Assembly: GCF_019218295.1 (NCBI RefSeq)
Contig: NZ_JAHUZF010000003.1
Location: 434,001 to 498,000, forward strand
From: Maritimibacter sp. DP1N21-5
GTDB lineage: Bacteria > Pseudomonadota > Alphaproteobacteria > Rhodobacterales > Rhodobacteraceae
Reading direction: 5' to 3'
DNA length: 64,000 nucleotides
Part shown: one piece after another, positions 44,597 to 51,915 of the stretch
How the letters are laid out: each line of letters opens with the position of its first letter
Position numbering within the stretch: the first letter of the stretch is position 1
Made by a program: the position numbers and the translations under genes
The notes under the pieces: model-generated
The model's database searches: none
The model's input: only the letters and a program-made list of their open reading frames with translations
What the model was told of the DNA's origin: nothing

Positions 44597-45412
44597 TTAG
44601 GCCGTCTGCTTCAGATGCGGATGCAGGCGCGCGTTGATTTCGCGAGTGATTATGAACTGGGGGCCGTTGCCGGTGGTGGCCTGCTCGATGCGGGCATCGG
44701 CGAGCATCATGGATAGGTCGATGTCGTCGAAGATGTCGAAGAGACGGGAGGGCTCAGCCAGAAGCTCGGGCTTCGTGCGGATCGCGTTTGCGATGCCGTT
44801 TATGACGGCGCCATTGATCATGCCGACGTTGCCCTCGCCCGTGTCCACGATGCATTGGAGCACGGTAGTCAAGAGCGCGTCGCCATGGGCCGCGCGGGCG
44901 CGGCGCAGGACGCCGATGGAACGGGTTTCACCCCGGTTGGTGATGTCCTTGGAGCGGGTGATCGTCACGCCGGCCGCGTCGAGCATCGCCTTCATCGCTG
45001 CGGCTTCCAGGTCGCCGGCGGCGAGCTCGGCAAACCAGATGTCGACCGGGGAGACCGGCGTCACGTTGCCGTTGATCGCTGCAAAGGCCCCGGCGGCTTC
45101 CCGGGCTGTGCAGTCCAGGATGTAGGCCGGGACCTGGCTGATCCCAATCGACAGCGCGGCGGTTGTGCGGTGCTGGCCGTCGACGATGTCGTAGCCCTTT
45201 GGCGCGCGCACGACGATGACCGGCAGGAACTTGGCCCAGTTGAAGTTGCGCGCGATCGTGCGGATCACCTTGGCGGATTTCGCGTTGATCGACCGCTGAT
45301 AGGCGTCGTCGATCCGAAGTTCTGCGATGGGCAGCACCGCTGGCTCACCGGGGCTGCCCGCGATCGAGGGATTGTCGAAGTCGAAGGGAATGGGGGTGAT
45401 CGGGCGGGTCAT
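44597..45412 (-). CDS. ParB/Srx-fold phage protein (DGQHR type)
   Basis: A 271-residue protein with the ParB/sulfiredoxin N-terminal fold: VLPIAELRIDDAYQRSINAK, then KFLPVIVVRAPKGYDIVDGQHRTTAAL, where DGQHR is the nucleotide-binding-type motif. The C-terminal half is helical. ATG 45412 overlaps the upstream ParB-like gene's stop (ATGA). Such proteins may act as CTP-dependent switches, nucleases or DNA-modification cofactors; none can be chosen here. It is the second ParB-like gene in tandem. Confidence 0.75.
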   Translation of the reverse strand: MTRPITPIPFDFDNPSIAGSPGEPAVLPIAELRIDDAYQRSINAKSAKVIRTIARNFNWAKFLPVIVVRAPKGYDIVDGQHRTTAALSIGISQVPAYILDCTAREAAGAFAAINGNVTPVSPVDIWFAELAAGDLEAAAMKAMLDAAGVTITRSKDITNRGETRSIGVLRRARAAHGDALLTTVLQCIVDTGEGNVGMINGAVINGIANAIRTKPELLAEPSRLFDIFDDIDLSMMLADARIEQATTGNGPQFIITREINARLHPHLKQTA

Positions 45413-47247
45413 TCCGCTGCCTCCGCGACACGGGTTTCCACGATCCCCAGCTCGTCGCGCATTTCGGCGGGGATCCAGCGGTCGAGGCGGGCGCCCTGTT
45501 CGCGCGAGATGCCCCATGCCTCGCGCAGGTCGAGGTTGGTGAAGAGTCGGCCGAGTTCGTTCGCTTTGACCGACTTCTTCATGACCGCGAACTTCGCGAG
45601 CATCTCCTCGTCCGCGTCGTGCAGGAGATCTTGCATGATGGCGTCGAGGGCTGCGGTGGGCAGGCGCTTGAAGAAGGCCTCGGTCGGGTGCCAGATCGCG
45701 CGCACGTCGACGCCGGTCTCGGCGTTGATCACCTTGGCGAGTTCGCTGGTCGACCCATCGAGCAGCCGGGCGAGCGCCTGCGTCAGCACCTCGTTCGTGT
45801 GCTTCATGCCCTTGGCGCGGAAGGCTGCGAAGCCCTCGGCCGTGATCTTGGCGTTGTGGTCGTTCGGCGCGTCGAGGCGGTGCCCCGGCTCCATCCCGTC
45901 GGTCATGTCGGGGAGGTTTCGGACGTGGCTTGGGGTCAGGCTGAAGATCCGTTCCCATCCGGTTGCGATCGACAGCTGGTAGGCGAGCATCTGGCGGGCC
46001 AGTTCGGGCTTCGAGAGAAGCGCCATCTGCCGGGCCCGCGTCGCGATCGCGTGCATGTCCGAGCGCACGGCCTGCGAGGGCTCCGGGCTTTCGGGTTTGG
46101 GGGCGGGGGCCTCAGCGGCATCGTCGCTGTCCTGGTCGTCGTCCTGGGCGGTTGCGCCGGGCGGCAGGAGCGCGCTGGACCGGCGCAGCGTGCCCTCATG
46201 ATCGACCCAGAGCAGGATGCCGCAGGCGGTGACCTGTTCGTTGGTATAGGTGCCACGGGCCCGGGTTTCGAGTTCGTCGAGGCGGGCCCGGTCTTCCATG
46301 CTGCGCTGGTAGAGCGGGGTCTCCAGCAGGCGCTCGAACTCGGCCTCGTCGGCCTCGGGCAGGTCGACGGGTTCCGGCTCGACCTCTTCCAGCCCTTTGA
46401 GCCGGGGGTCGTTGAAGGGGTAGTGTTCCGGGTTGGTCCAGACGAAGGACCAGCCCTCGGCCTCGGCGTCGCGCTTGGCTTCCTTGAGGCAGCGGTCGAA
46501 GAGGCTGTTCAGGAGCGTCTCGTCGGGGAACCACGTGTCCTCGGAGAAGAGGTCGCGCTCGATGTGGCCACCCTCGGCCTCGTATCGGTCGGCGCCGACG
46601 AAGACGGCGCGTCGGTCGGTGCCCCTGATCTCGCCGCCGTGCAGTTCGTGCTTCACGCGATGGGCGGGCCAGTCGTTGCGGCGGGCGGCCTCCATCACCT
46701 CGACGGCGCGGTCGGGCGTGGGGGCGGTGGTGAGCGCTGCAGCCACGTCGAGGGTGATGTCGCGGGCGGCGAGCGCGTCGATCACCGGGTCGGGCAGATC
46801 GGCGAGCTTCAGGCGCTGGCGCACCCGTTTCTCGGTCACGCCAAAGGCGCGGGCGATGGTCGCGGGGTCGGCGTAGCCGTCGCGTGCCATGGTGCCATAG
46901 GCGCGGATTTCCTCGGCCGGGGTCAGGTCGGTCTGGGTCTGGGCAGCAATGCCCCAGGCGCGGGCTGTCGCCCAATCCTCAGTGACGTTGACCGGGATCG
47001 CGTCAATGAGGTCGGTGCGCTCTGGGAAATCCTTGGCGATCCGCTGCAACGCGAGCAGGCGGTAGCCCCCGGCGACGATGCCGATCTCGCCCGTCTCGGT
47101 GTCAATGTGCCCGGCGAGCGGGTTGATCAGCCCGACCGAGAGGATCGAGCGCATCTTGGCCTCGACCTCGGCCGGGTCATGGGACTGCCGTGGGTTGAGG
47201 GTGTGAACGAAGAGATGGGACAGCGGGGCGTTGTGAAGGTTCGTCAT
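45409..47247 (-). CDS. Large ParB-family phage protein
   Basis: A 612-residue ParB/RepB-like protein. The N-terminal CTPase-like domain has LNPRQSHDPAEVEAKMRSIL and GIVAGGYRLLALQRIA. The KorB-type HTH follows at about 115-165 (PATIARAFGVTEKRVRQRLK, LPDPVIDALAARDITLDVAA). A long, partly acidic C-terminal region (about 250-610) has no recognised domain. No ParA partner is present, so plasmid-like partition is unlikely; regulation or DNA organisation is more plausible. It is coupled to the smaller ParB-like gene. Confidence 0.82.
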   Translation of the reverse strand: MTNLHNAPLSHLFVHTLNPRQSHDPAEVEAKMRSILSVGLINPLAGHIDTETGEIGIVAGGYRLLALQRIAKDFPERTDLIDAIPVNVTEDWATARAWGIAAQTQTDLTPAEEIRAYGTMARDGYADPATIARAFGVTEKRVRQRLKLADLPDPVIDALAARDITLDVAAALTTAPTPDRAVEVMEAARRNDWPAHRVKHELHGGEIRGTDRRAVFVGADRYEAEGGHIERDLFSEDTWFPDETLLNSLFDRCLKEAKRDAEAEGWSFVWTNPEHYPFNDPRLKGLEEVEPEPVDLPEADEAEFERLLETPLYQRSMEDRARLDELETRARGTYTNEQVTACGILLWVDHEGTLRRSSALLPPGATAQDDDQDSDDAAEAPAPKPESPEPSQAVRSDMHAIATRARQMALLSKPELARQMLAYQLSIATGWERIFSLTPSHVRNLPDMTDGMEPGHRLDAPNDHNAKITAEGFAAFRAKGMKHTNEVLTQALARLLDGSTSELAKVINAETGVDVRAIWHPTEAFFKRLPTAALDAIMQDLLHDADEEMLAKFAVMKKSVKANELGRLFTNLDLREAWGISREQGARLDRWIPAEMRDELGIVETRVAEAAE

Positions 47248-47259
47248 GCGGAGCCTCGG

Positions 47260-47505
47260 TCAGTTGATCTGCTGGGCATCGATCATGCCCCAATGGGTTT
47301 CGATGGAGGCCTTCATGCTCACGGCGAGCCGATCCACGAAGGCGAGCGCCTCGCTCACGTCATGGCCGGACGCGTGGTGGACGTAGGCGATGCAGTTCCA
47401 GAGCGCGTCGGCCGATGCGAGGATCGCGGGCTCCAGCGGCTGGCCGGCCAGAAGGTCGTGGATCGCCTCGGACAGCTTGTGGCGGGTTTCCTCGTCGGTG
47501 CTCAT
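47260..47505 (-). CDS. Small phage early protein
   Basis: An 81-residue helical, acidic protein (MSTDEETRHKLSEAIHDLLAG start). ATG 47505 overlaps the preceding stop by four bases, which decides the start over a longer reading. No domain was recognised. It lies 12 bases before the large ParB-like gene. Confidence 0.6.
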   Translation of the reverse strand: MSTDEETRHKLSEAIHDLLAGQPLEPAILASADALWNCIAYVHHASGHDVSEALAFVDRLAVSMKASIETHWGMIDAQQIN

Positions 47506-47867
47506 GCGGCTCTCCCGTTGAGCTGGTCGAGGATGTCCTGCGCCGCCGCGCGCCATGAGGCGGAGGTCGAGAGGCGCAGGATGGTGTGGGCGGCCTCGCG
47601 CTGACCTTGATCAGTTTCGACGGCGCGGAGCGTCGCCTCGGCGATCTGGAGCGTTGCGGCGCGCAGCCAAGCGGCGACGGCCTCGGAGACCGATGCGCCG
47701 GATCCGACGATGTCGTGCAGCTCGATGCGGACCTCGTCTCCGAGGGCGAAGACGCCGCCGGTCTCGATTGCCTCCGTGGTGATCAGGTCCACGGCATCGG
47801 CTTCGGTGCCGCCGCACATGACCATGGCGAGCTGTTGCGGGAAGTTCCTGGCGCGCGGGGGGATCAT
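47502..47867 (-). CDS. Phage early protein of unknown function
   Basis: A 121-residue protein from ATG 47867 (MIPPRARNFPQQLAMVM), overlapping the previous gene's stop. It is mostly helical, with AWLRAATLQIAEATLRAVET and an ending AAQDILDQLNGRAA. No family was recognised. Confidence 0.6.
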   Translation of the reverse strand: MIPPRARNFPQQLAMVMCGGTEADAVDLITTEAIETGGVFALGDEVRIELHDIVGSGASVSEAVAAWLRAATLQIAEATLRAVETDQGQREAAHTILRLSTSASWRAAAQDILDQLNGRAA

Positions 47868-48070
47868 GCGCGGCCTCCCTCGATCACGGCGACGGCCGTC
47901 GGCGCCTTGCGGGGAAAAGGGATGACGTTCTCGGCCGGGTGCGAGCGGACGACGCGGAGCGCGAGGTCGCGCGTCGTGCCGGGCCATGTGCCCAGCGGCG
48001 AAGTGACGATCATCCGCGCGACGTCGACCTGGTCGCGGAAGCGGGGGTGATCGGTGGGGTGGTGCGGCAT
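47864..48070 (-). CDS. First gene of the leftward early operon
   Basis: A 68-residue protein from ATG 48070 (MPHHPTDHPRFRDQVDVA), with GGAGG a few bases upstream; an ATG at 48082 is a weaker alternative. It is basic in the middle (TTRDLALRVVRSHPAENVIP). It lies directly behind the two operator palindromes, so it should be the first early gene shut off by the repressor. Function is unknown. Confidence 0.6.
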   Translation of the reverse strand: MPHHPTDHPRFRDQVDVARMIVTSPLGTWPGTTRDLALRVVRSHPAENVIPFPRKAPTAVAVIEGGRA

Positions 48071-48099
48071 GGGAACCTCCATCGGGGTGATGGGAGTTA

Positions 48100-48118
48100 T
48101 GTTTGCTATGAGAAAACA
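48100..48118. promoter_or_regulatory. Phage operator OL-1 (19-bp palindrome)
   Basis: TGTTTGCT-ATG-AGAAAACA, one mismatch from the consensus TGTTTTCT-N3-AGAAAACA. On the minus strand TTGACG (48128-48123) stands five bases ahead, so bound repressor would cover the -10 region of the leftward promoter. Confidence 0.75.
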
Positions 48119-48134
48119 TCTGCGTCAATGGGTT

Positions 48135-48153
48135 TGTTTTCTTATAGAAAACA
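48135..48153. promoter_or_regulatory. Phage operator OL-2 (perfect 19-bp palindrome)
   Basis: TGTTTTCT-TAT-AGAAAACA is a perfect palindrome and the best copy of the four sites. Its centre is 35 bases from that of OL-1, upstream of the TTGACG element, allowing cooperative binding. Confidence 0.8.
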
Positions 48154-48163
48154 TTCCGGAGAG

Positions 48164-48181
48164 GGTATGGTTTTCCATACC
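48164..48181. repeat. GGTATGG-TTTT-CCATACC hairpin in the leftward control region
   Basis: A perfect 7-bp stem with a TTTT loop between operator OL-2 and the lipoprotein gene. It may be a separate regulator site or an RNA hairpin in a divergent leader. No U-tract follows on either side. Confidence 0.5.
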
Positions 48182-48259
48182 TAAGTGATCCTTTGTTTCC
48201 GCTTGAATGCTAACGCGATCAAGGGAAGTCTGAACGCCTTTGAAACGAAGGGGACAGTA

Positions 48260-48604
48260 ATGAAAACTAAGTCTACTCTGAGTGTGATGGCACTCTTGCT
48301 CGCTGCGGCGTGCGCAAAGCAGCCCGACCAAATTGCGGCTATCGATATCGGTCCTAATGCGTACCGGGGCTTCAGTTGCTCACAGTTGGCCCAGGCGGAC
48401 GCCAAGTACGACATCGCGCTGGAAAATCTATCTGCTCAACAGCGAGATGCAGCGACTGGTGATGCTTTCGCAGTCTTCCTGCTGGGCCTTCCTCTGGCAA
48501 GCATGTCTGGGCAAGACCGTGAGACGCAGATTGCCGCGACAAAAGGGCACATCCAGGCGATCAAGCTTGAGCAGGCGCGTAAGGGGTGTCGTGTGGCCAG
48601 CTAA
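48260..48604 (+). CDS. Phage-encoded lipoprotein
   Basis: A 114-residue protein with a lipoprotein signal: MKTKSTLSVMALLLAAACAK, lipobox LAAAC with the modified cysteine at residue 18. The ATG at 48260 follows GGGGACAGTA and fits the signal better than ATG 48185. The mature part is helical with two more cysteines (GFSCSQLAQA, ARKGCRVAS). Placed next to the repressor and outside the lytic operons, it is a candidate lysogenic-conversion gene, for example affecting surface or superinfection. That role is inferred. Confidence 0.7.
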   Translation: MKTKSTLSVMALLLAAACAKQPDQIAAIDIGPNAYRGFSCSQLAQADAKYDIALENLSAQQRDAATGDAFAVFLLGLPLASMSGQDRETQIAATKGHIQAIKLEQARKGCRVAS

Positions 48605-48607
48605 GGC

Positions 48608-49225
48608 TTATTCGTGAATGATCACGACGTCTTGGCGAGCAATGTGGCGGCGCAACGGCGCTGCCCATTGCAGCTTCACCCCATATTCTGGCGGTTGAAG
48701 GTTGTTGGCGCTGAAGAGATCAAACGCCCCTTCATCCCGACCAAATCTCAATAGCTTTACCAATGCTCTTCCGTCTTCCGTCTCGCAGATCGAAACGCGA
48801 TTGACGGCGTTCTCGTCAATTCCGACGAAGTTTCGTGTGAAGAACAGGATATCACCTGGCATGATGATCGGGGACATGCTGTCTCCCTCGACCTCAACCG
48901 CGACTACCTCTCGCGACGGAAGATCTTCTGGGCATGCAACGCGGAATAAGCCCTCACCTTGGGGGAAGGCATCAACGAGTTCCACTCGGGATCCCGCGCC
49001 AACGCGTCCCGCGACGGGCACAGTCCTGGATGTTTCGTAGAGGGCCGAGATGTCGACCTCTAATGCATCAGCCGCTCTTTCCAGAAGGGATAGAGAGGGA
49101 GCTTTCTGGCCAGAGATGATTAGGCTCATGTGACCGCGCGAGACGCCGACAGCTTCCGCGAGTCGCGTCTGCGTCATGCCTTTTTTTCGCAGTATCCTGC
49201 CAATTTGAAGCCGCCTGTCTGTCAT
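48608..49225 (-). CDS. S24-family phage repressor (CI/LexA-like)
   Basis: A 205-residue repressor from ATG 49225 (MTDRRLQIGRILRKK); ATG 49285 would lie inside operator DNA. The N-terminal HTH has MTQTRLAEAVGVSRGHMSLI at about 17-36. Cleavage may occur at an Ala-Gly in PVAGRVGAG (about 71-78). The peptidase has Ser116 in GDSMSPI and Lys157 in ALVKLL. It should keep the prophage silent and self-cleave when RecA is active. It faces the Cro-like gene across two operators. Confidence 0.9.
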   Translation of the reverse strand: MTDRRLQIGRILRKKGMTQTRLAEAVGVSRGHMSLIISGQKAPSLSLLERAADALEVDISALYETSRTVPVAGRVGAGSRVELVDAFPQGEGLFRVACPEDLPSREVVAVEVEGDSMSPIIMPGDILFFTRNFVGIDENAVNRVSICETEDGRALVKLLRFGRDEGAFDLFSANNLQPPEYGVKLQWAAPLRRHIARQDVVIIHE

Positions 49226-49275
49226 TCGGAAGAGTTGGTTCGGCGGTGGCGCTAAAGCGATAGGCGTCGTGAAAA

Positions 49276-49294
49276 CATTTTCCATTAGAAAACA
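49276..49294. promoter_or_regulatory. Phage operator OR-1 (degenerate)
   Basis: CATTTTCC-ATT-AGAAAACA keeps one perfect half-site and five of eight bases of the other. It lies close to the repressor gene and probably governs repressor autoregulation. Confidence 0.6.
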
Positions 49295-49301
49295 AAACGA
49301 C

Positions 49302-49307
49302 TTGACG
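49302..49307 (+). promoter_or_regulatory. -35 element of the rightward (Cro-side) promoter
   Basis: TTGACG lies five bases before operator OR-2. The -10 would fall inside the operator (AAACAT near 49327-49332). A start site six or seven bases later would coincide with the Cro-like ATG at 49339, implying a leaderless message. The same TTGACG-then-operator layout occurs at the leftward promoter. Confidence 0.5.
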
Positions 49308-49312
49308 GCAAT

Positions 49313-49331
49313 AGTTTTCCTATAGAAAACA
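49313..49331. promoter_or_regulatory. Phage operator OR-2
   Basis: AGTTTTCC-TAT-AGAAAACA matches the consensus in one full half-site and six of eight bases of the other. Its centre is 37 bases from that of OR-1, and it ends seven bases before the Cro-like start codon. Confidence 0.72.
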
Positions 49332-49338
49332 TTTTGCC

Positions 49339-49530
49339 ATGCTGACCGAGTTCTTCAAGCGATCTGGTATGACCCGAACTGCTATGGCGGAGGCGCTCGG
49401 TATCGGCCGCGCATATCTGTCTCTTCTGGAAAACGGCAGGAAGCGTCCTAGCCTCGAACTCGCGTTCGCCATTGAACGGGCAACAAATGGAGAGGTTCCT
49501 GCGTCCTCTTGGATAGAGGACGCCGCCTGA
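49339..49530 (+). CDS. Cro-like HTH protein
   Basis: A 63-residue XRE/Cro-type DNA-binding protein: MLTEFFKRSGMTRTAMAEAL, then GIGRAYLSLLENGRKRPS. It is divergent from the S24 repressor and would compete for the same operators to favour lytic growth. No Shine-Dalgarno sequence is visible before the ATG, in line with a leaderless transcript. It is the first gene of the rightward early transcript. Confidence 0.85.
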   Translation: MLTEFFKRSGMTRTAMAEALGIGRAYLSLLENGRKRPSLELAFAIERATNGEVPASSWIEDAA

Positions 49531-49544
49531 TGCTCTCGTGTCTG

Positions 49545-50405
49545 TCAGTCCAGCCATCCGAAGCCGTGTGCACGAGTTCCGGCACTGCAGAGCTCTTCCA
49601 CCAGCGCGGCCTCAATATCGTCGATCTGCCCGTCTGCCTTGACGCTCTGCCTCAAAGCGTTGGCGAGACGGCCCAGTCGGATCGGTTCCCAGTTTGCCAG
49701 CGTCGCAAGGCTCCTATCTACGTCTTCCCGCGTTGGACGAATGCGGCGGATTGTTCGTTCGAGTTTCGCGAACATGGCAGCTTCAAGGTCGCCGTGCAGA
49801 CTCCCGTTGTCACGCATCACACAGGCTTCATCTTCTGCATATCGGAGGATTCGGTCGATCTCACCCTCGTGGAGAATATCATCAGACCGCGCTGCTGCGA
49901 TCAGGATGTCCAGCGCCGGCGTCAGGTCTCGCCTCAAGACGGTGTAAGGAGAGATGCTCGGGGCCGCCGGGACCGCCGACTTTCTTGTGGCCGCGATGTC
50001 CGAGTATGGCTTAGTCGTTATCTGGAAGTCCGTGTCCTCAAGAATGTCTGCGAACCAAGAGGTCGCGTCCTCAATCTCTCCGTCCTGATCAATGAGACAG
50101 ATCACGCGGTCCGTTCTAAAGCTGCGCATGGCCTTCCGCTCGTGACAGTAAGCCCGCAGGATGTGGTTTCCGTCATATTCTTCGATTGTTCGCATGGTGA
50201 CGTGCCGTCGTGTCACCTGACCTTTGGAATCGCGATACTCGATCATCCAGTAGTAGGGTTCGAGCGAGAGGATCTTCCGCTCCGGCCCCTGAGGTGGTTC
50301 GGGATCGTCATCGGGGGCCAGAAGGACGCCGCGCAGCGTAATTTGAGGCGACGGGTCTTCAAGGCGCGGCGTACGCTCGAACAGCGTCCTGAATGTGCTG
50401 AACAT
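49545..50405 (-). CDS. WYL-like plus TerB-like domain protein
   Basis: A 286-residue protein from ATG 50405 (MFSTFRTLFERTPRL). An SH3-like WYL-type segment (PYYWMIEYRDSKGQVTRRHV, then HILRAYCHERKAMRSFRTDR) at about 55-120 is followed by a helical TerB-like domain (SPYTVLRRDLTPALDILIAA, RILRYAEDEACVMRDN). WYL domains bind ligands or nucleic acid in many defence regulators. It lies antisense to the direction of the Cro-side transcript, which would run through it. It is probably expressed in the lysogen; function unknown. Confidence 0.65.
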   Translation of the reverse strand: MFSTFRTLFERTPRLEDPSPQITLRGVLLAPDDDPEPPQGPERKILSLEPYYWMIEYRDSKGQVTRRHVTMRTIEEYDGNHILRAYCHERKAMRSFRTDRVICLIDQDGEIEDATSWFADILEDTDFQITTKPYSDIAATRKSAVPAAPSISPYTVLRRDLTPALDILIAAARSDDILHEGEIDRILRYAEDEACVMRDNGSLHGDLEAAMFAKLERTIRRIRPTREDVDRSLATLANWEPIRLGRLANALRQSVKADGQIDDIEAALVEELCSAGTRAHGFGWLD

Positions 50406-50450
50406 AGAAATCCTCTTTGGTCCATTGGTTCGCGCCTTGACCGTAGAGGG

Positions 50451-50490
50451 TGCAGGCCGGGTTTGTCGATCCGGCCTGCAGCTCTCTTTT
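50451..50490 (+). terminator. Possible early rightward terminator (tR-like)
   Basis: TGCAGGCCGG (50451-50460) and CCGGCCTGCA (50471-50480) form a perfect 10-bp stem with a 10-base loop, followed by GCTCTCTTTTC. It lies between the Cro-like gene and the rightward replication genes and could be a site for antitermination control. On the other strand it sits upstream of the WYL gene. Confidence 0.5.
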
Positions 50491-50630
50491 CGGGGGTGAC
50501 GGCATGATCCCGTTACGGTCATTCCCATGGTTGATCGCCCCTGTGACGGACCGGTTCTGCTCGCGTGCTCCTTTCTCACCCTCACAGGCTGGCATGGCGC
50601 ATCGCCATGGCCAAGGAATCGAGGTTTCCG

Positions 50631-51062
50631 ATGTCGGTTGACCCCCGCGCGATCGTGCGCCTGCAGATGTCTGCGCTGATCGAGAAGCTCGGCGGTTTCG
50701 ATGCGGCCTGCGCCGTGCTCGAGGCGCGCTGGGGGCACTCGGTCAGCAAGGGGACGCTGTCCAAGAAGAAGGCGGGTGATCTCGATTACACGGTGTCGGA
50801 TCTGATCGCGCTCCAGTCCGCGGCGGGCGAGTTCCCGGTGACCGAGTTCCTGATCCGGGACATGCGCGCCCAGGGCGGGGTCGCGAAATCCGAAGACCTG
50901 CTCGCGCTCTCCGGCGTGATCTCCAAAGAGACGGGCGAGGCCATCGCGGCGGTGCTGGGGCTGCTCGGCGCAGAGACGTCCGACGGGCGCGCGGCGACGA
51001 TCAAAGAGATCGACGAGGCGATCAGCGCGATGACGCGGATCCGCAGGGCCTTGGAGGGGTGA
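50631..51062 (+). CDS. Phage early regulatory protein (unrecognised family)
   Basis: A 143-residue protein. ATG 50631 (MSVDPRAIVRLQMSALIEK) has GAGG seven bases earlier; ATG 50607 is an alternative. HSVSKGTLSKKKAGDLDYTV near residue 40 resembles a DNA-binding helix pair, followed by a helical C-terminus (KEIDEAISAMTRIRRALEG). Position between Cro and replication genes would fit a CII-like or other early regulator. No family is recognised. Confidence 0.6.
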   Translation: MSVDPRAIVRLQMSALIEKLGGFDAACAVLEARWGHSVSKGTLSKKKAGDLDYTVSDLIALQSAAGEFPVTEFLIRDMRAQGGVAKSEDLLALSGVISKETGEAIAAVLGLLGAETSDGRAATIKEIDEAISAMTRIRRALEG

Positions 51063-51195
51063 GCGTGGACGGTTGCACCCTCATCGAGATGTTCCGTTCG
51101 TGCGGCCGCACGGGCGGGGCGAGCACCGGGCGACGGACGGGCTCCTCCCTATCCGTCGCCCGGCGCGATGTTTTCCCAGTTCGAAGAGGTGCCCC

Positions 51196-51915
51196 ATGGC
51201 CGATGCCCTGACCGCAGAAGAGCGATACGCGATCGAGAGTTACGACGGGCCGGTCGAGTGCGTCCCGGTGGGCGTGCGTGGTGAAGACGACCGGATTACC
51301 TGGGATAAGGACAAGAACCGGCTGGTCTATGTCGATCCGGCCATCGCCCGGCGTCGCGTCCAGGCGAGCACGCAGCACTTGGGGCGCGAGACCCACGTGC
51401 CCGAACACATCCGTATTCGGCGCGCGAAGGTGTCGCATCTGGTGCGAAAGGGCCTGACCGCGCAGGAGATCGTCGACGAGCTGGGCGAGGGCGTGACCCT
51501 CAACATGGTGTATCGCGACGTGGCCCAGCTCAACCTCTCGATCAGCCGGAAGCTGTCGTCGTTCCATTTCCAGCCCGATCCCAAGGTCGCCGTGCGGCGC
51601 GATCGGGTGCGTGCGCTCTGTGACGGGGTCCGGACGGTTCCCGAGATGGCCAAGGCGCTCGGCCTGTCGCGGCGCATCGTGCACAACGACCTCAAAGCGC
51701 TCGGTCTCACGGCGCCGCATGGCGAGCCGGGGCGCAGGACGGGCACATCGCCGCGGATCCTCGCCCGGCGGGTCGAGGTCGCCAAACTGGCGGCCCAGGG
51801 TCTGACCGCGAAGGAGATCGCCGGGCGGCTCGGCGTGTCGGAGGCGACGGTGTTCAAGGATGCGTCCCTGACCTGTGTGTCGTTCCGGGCGCCTGCGGGG
51901 GCTGCCGATGGCTGA
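51196..51915 (+). CDS. Triple helix-turn-helix phage regulator
   Basis: A 239-residue protein from ATG 51196 (MADALTAEERYAIESYD), preceded by AGAGGT. It has three HTH-like units in series: about 75-112 (LVRKGLTAQEIVDELGEGV), 133-170 (VRTVPEMAKALGLSRRIVHN) and 190-225 (AAQGLTAKEIAGRLGVSEAT). The repeated layout suggests binding to a repeated or extended DNA site. It overlaps the methyltransferase gene by eight bases. Confidence 0.75.
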   Translation: MADALTAEERYAIESYDGPVECVPVGVRGEDDRITWDKDKNRLVYVDPAIARRRVQASTQHLGRETHVPEHIRIRRAKVSHLVRKGLTAQEIVDELGEGVTLNMVYRDVAQLNLSISRKLSSFHFQPDPKVAVRRDRVRALCDGVRTVPEMAKALGLSRRIVHNDLKALGLTAPHGEPGRRTGTSPRILARRVEVAKLAAQGLTAKEIAGRLGVSEATVFKDASLTCVSFRAPAGAADG

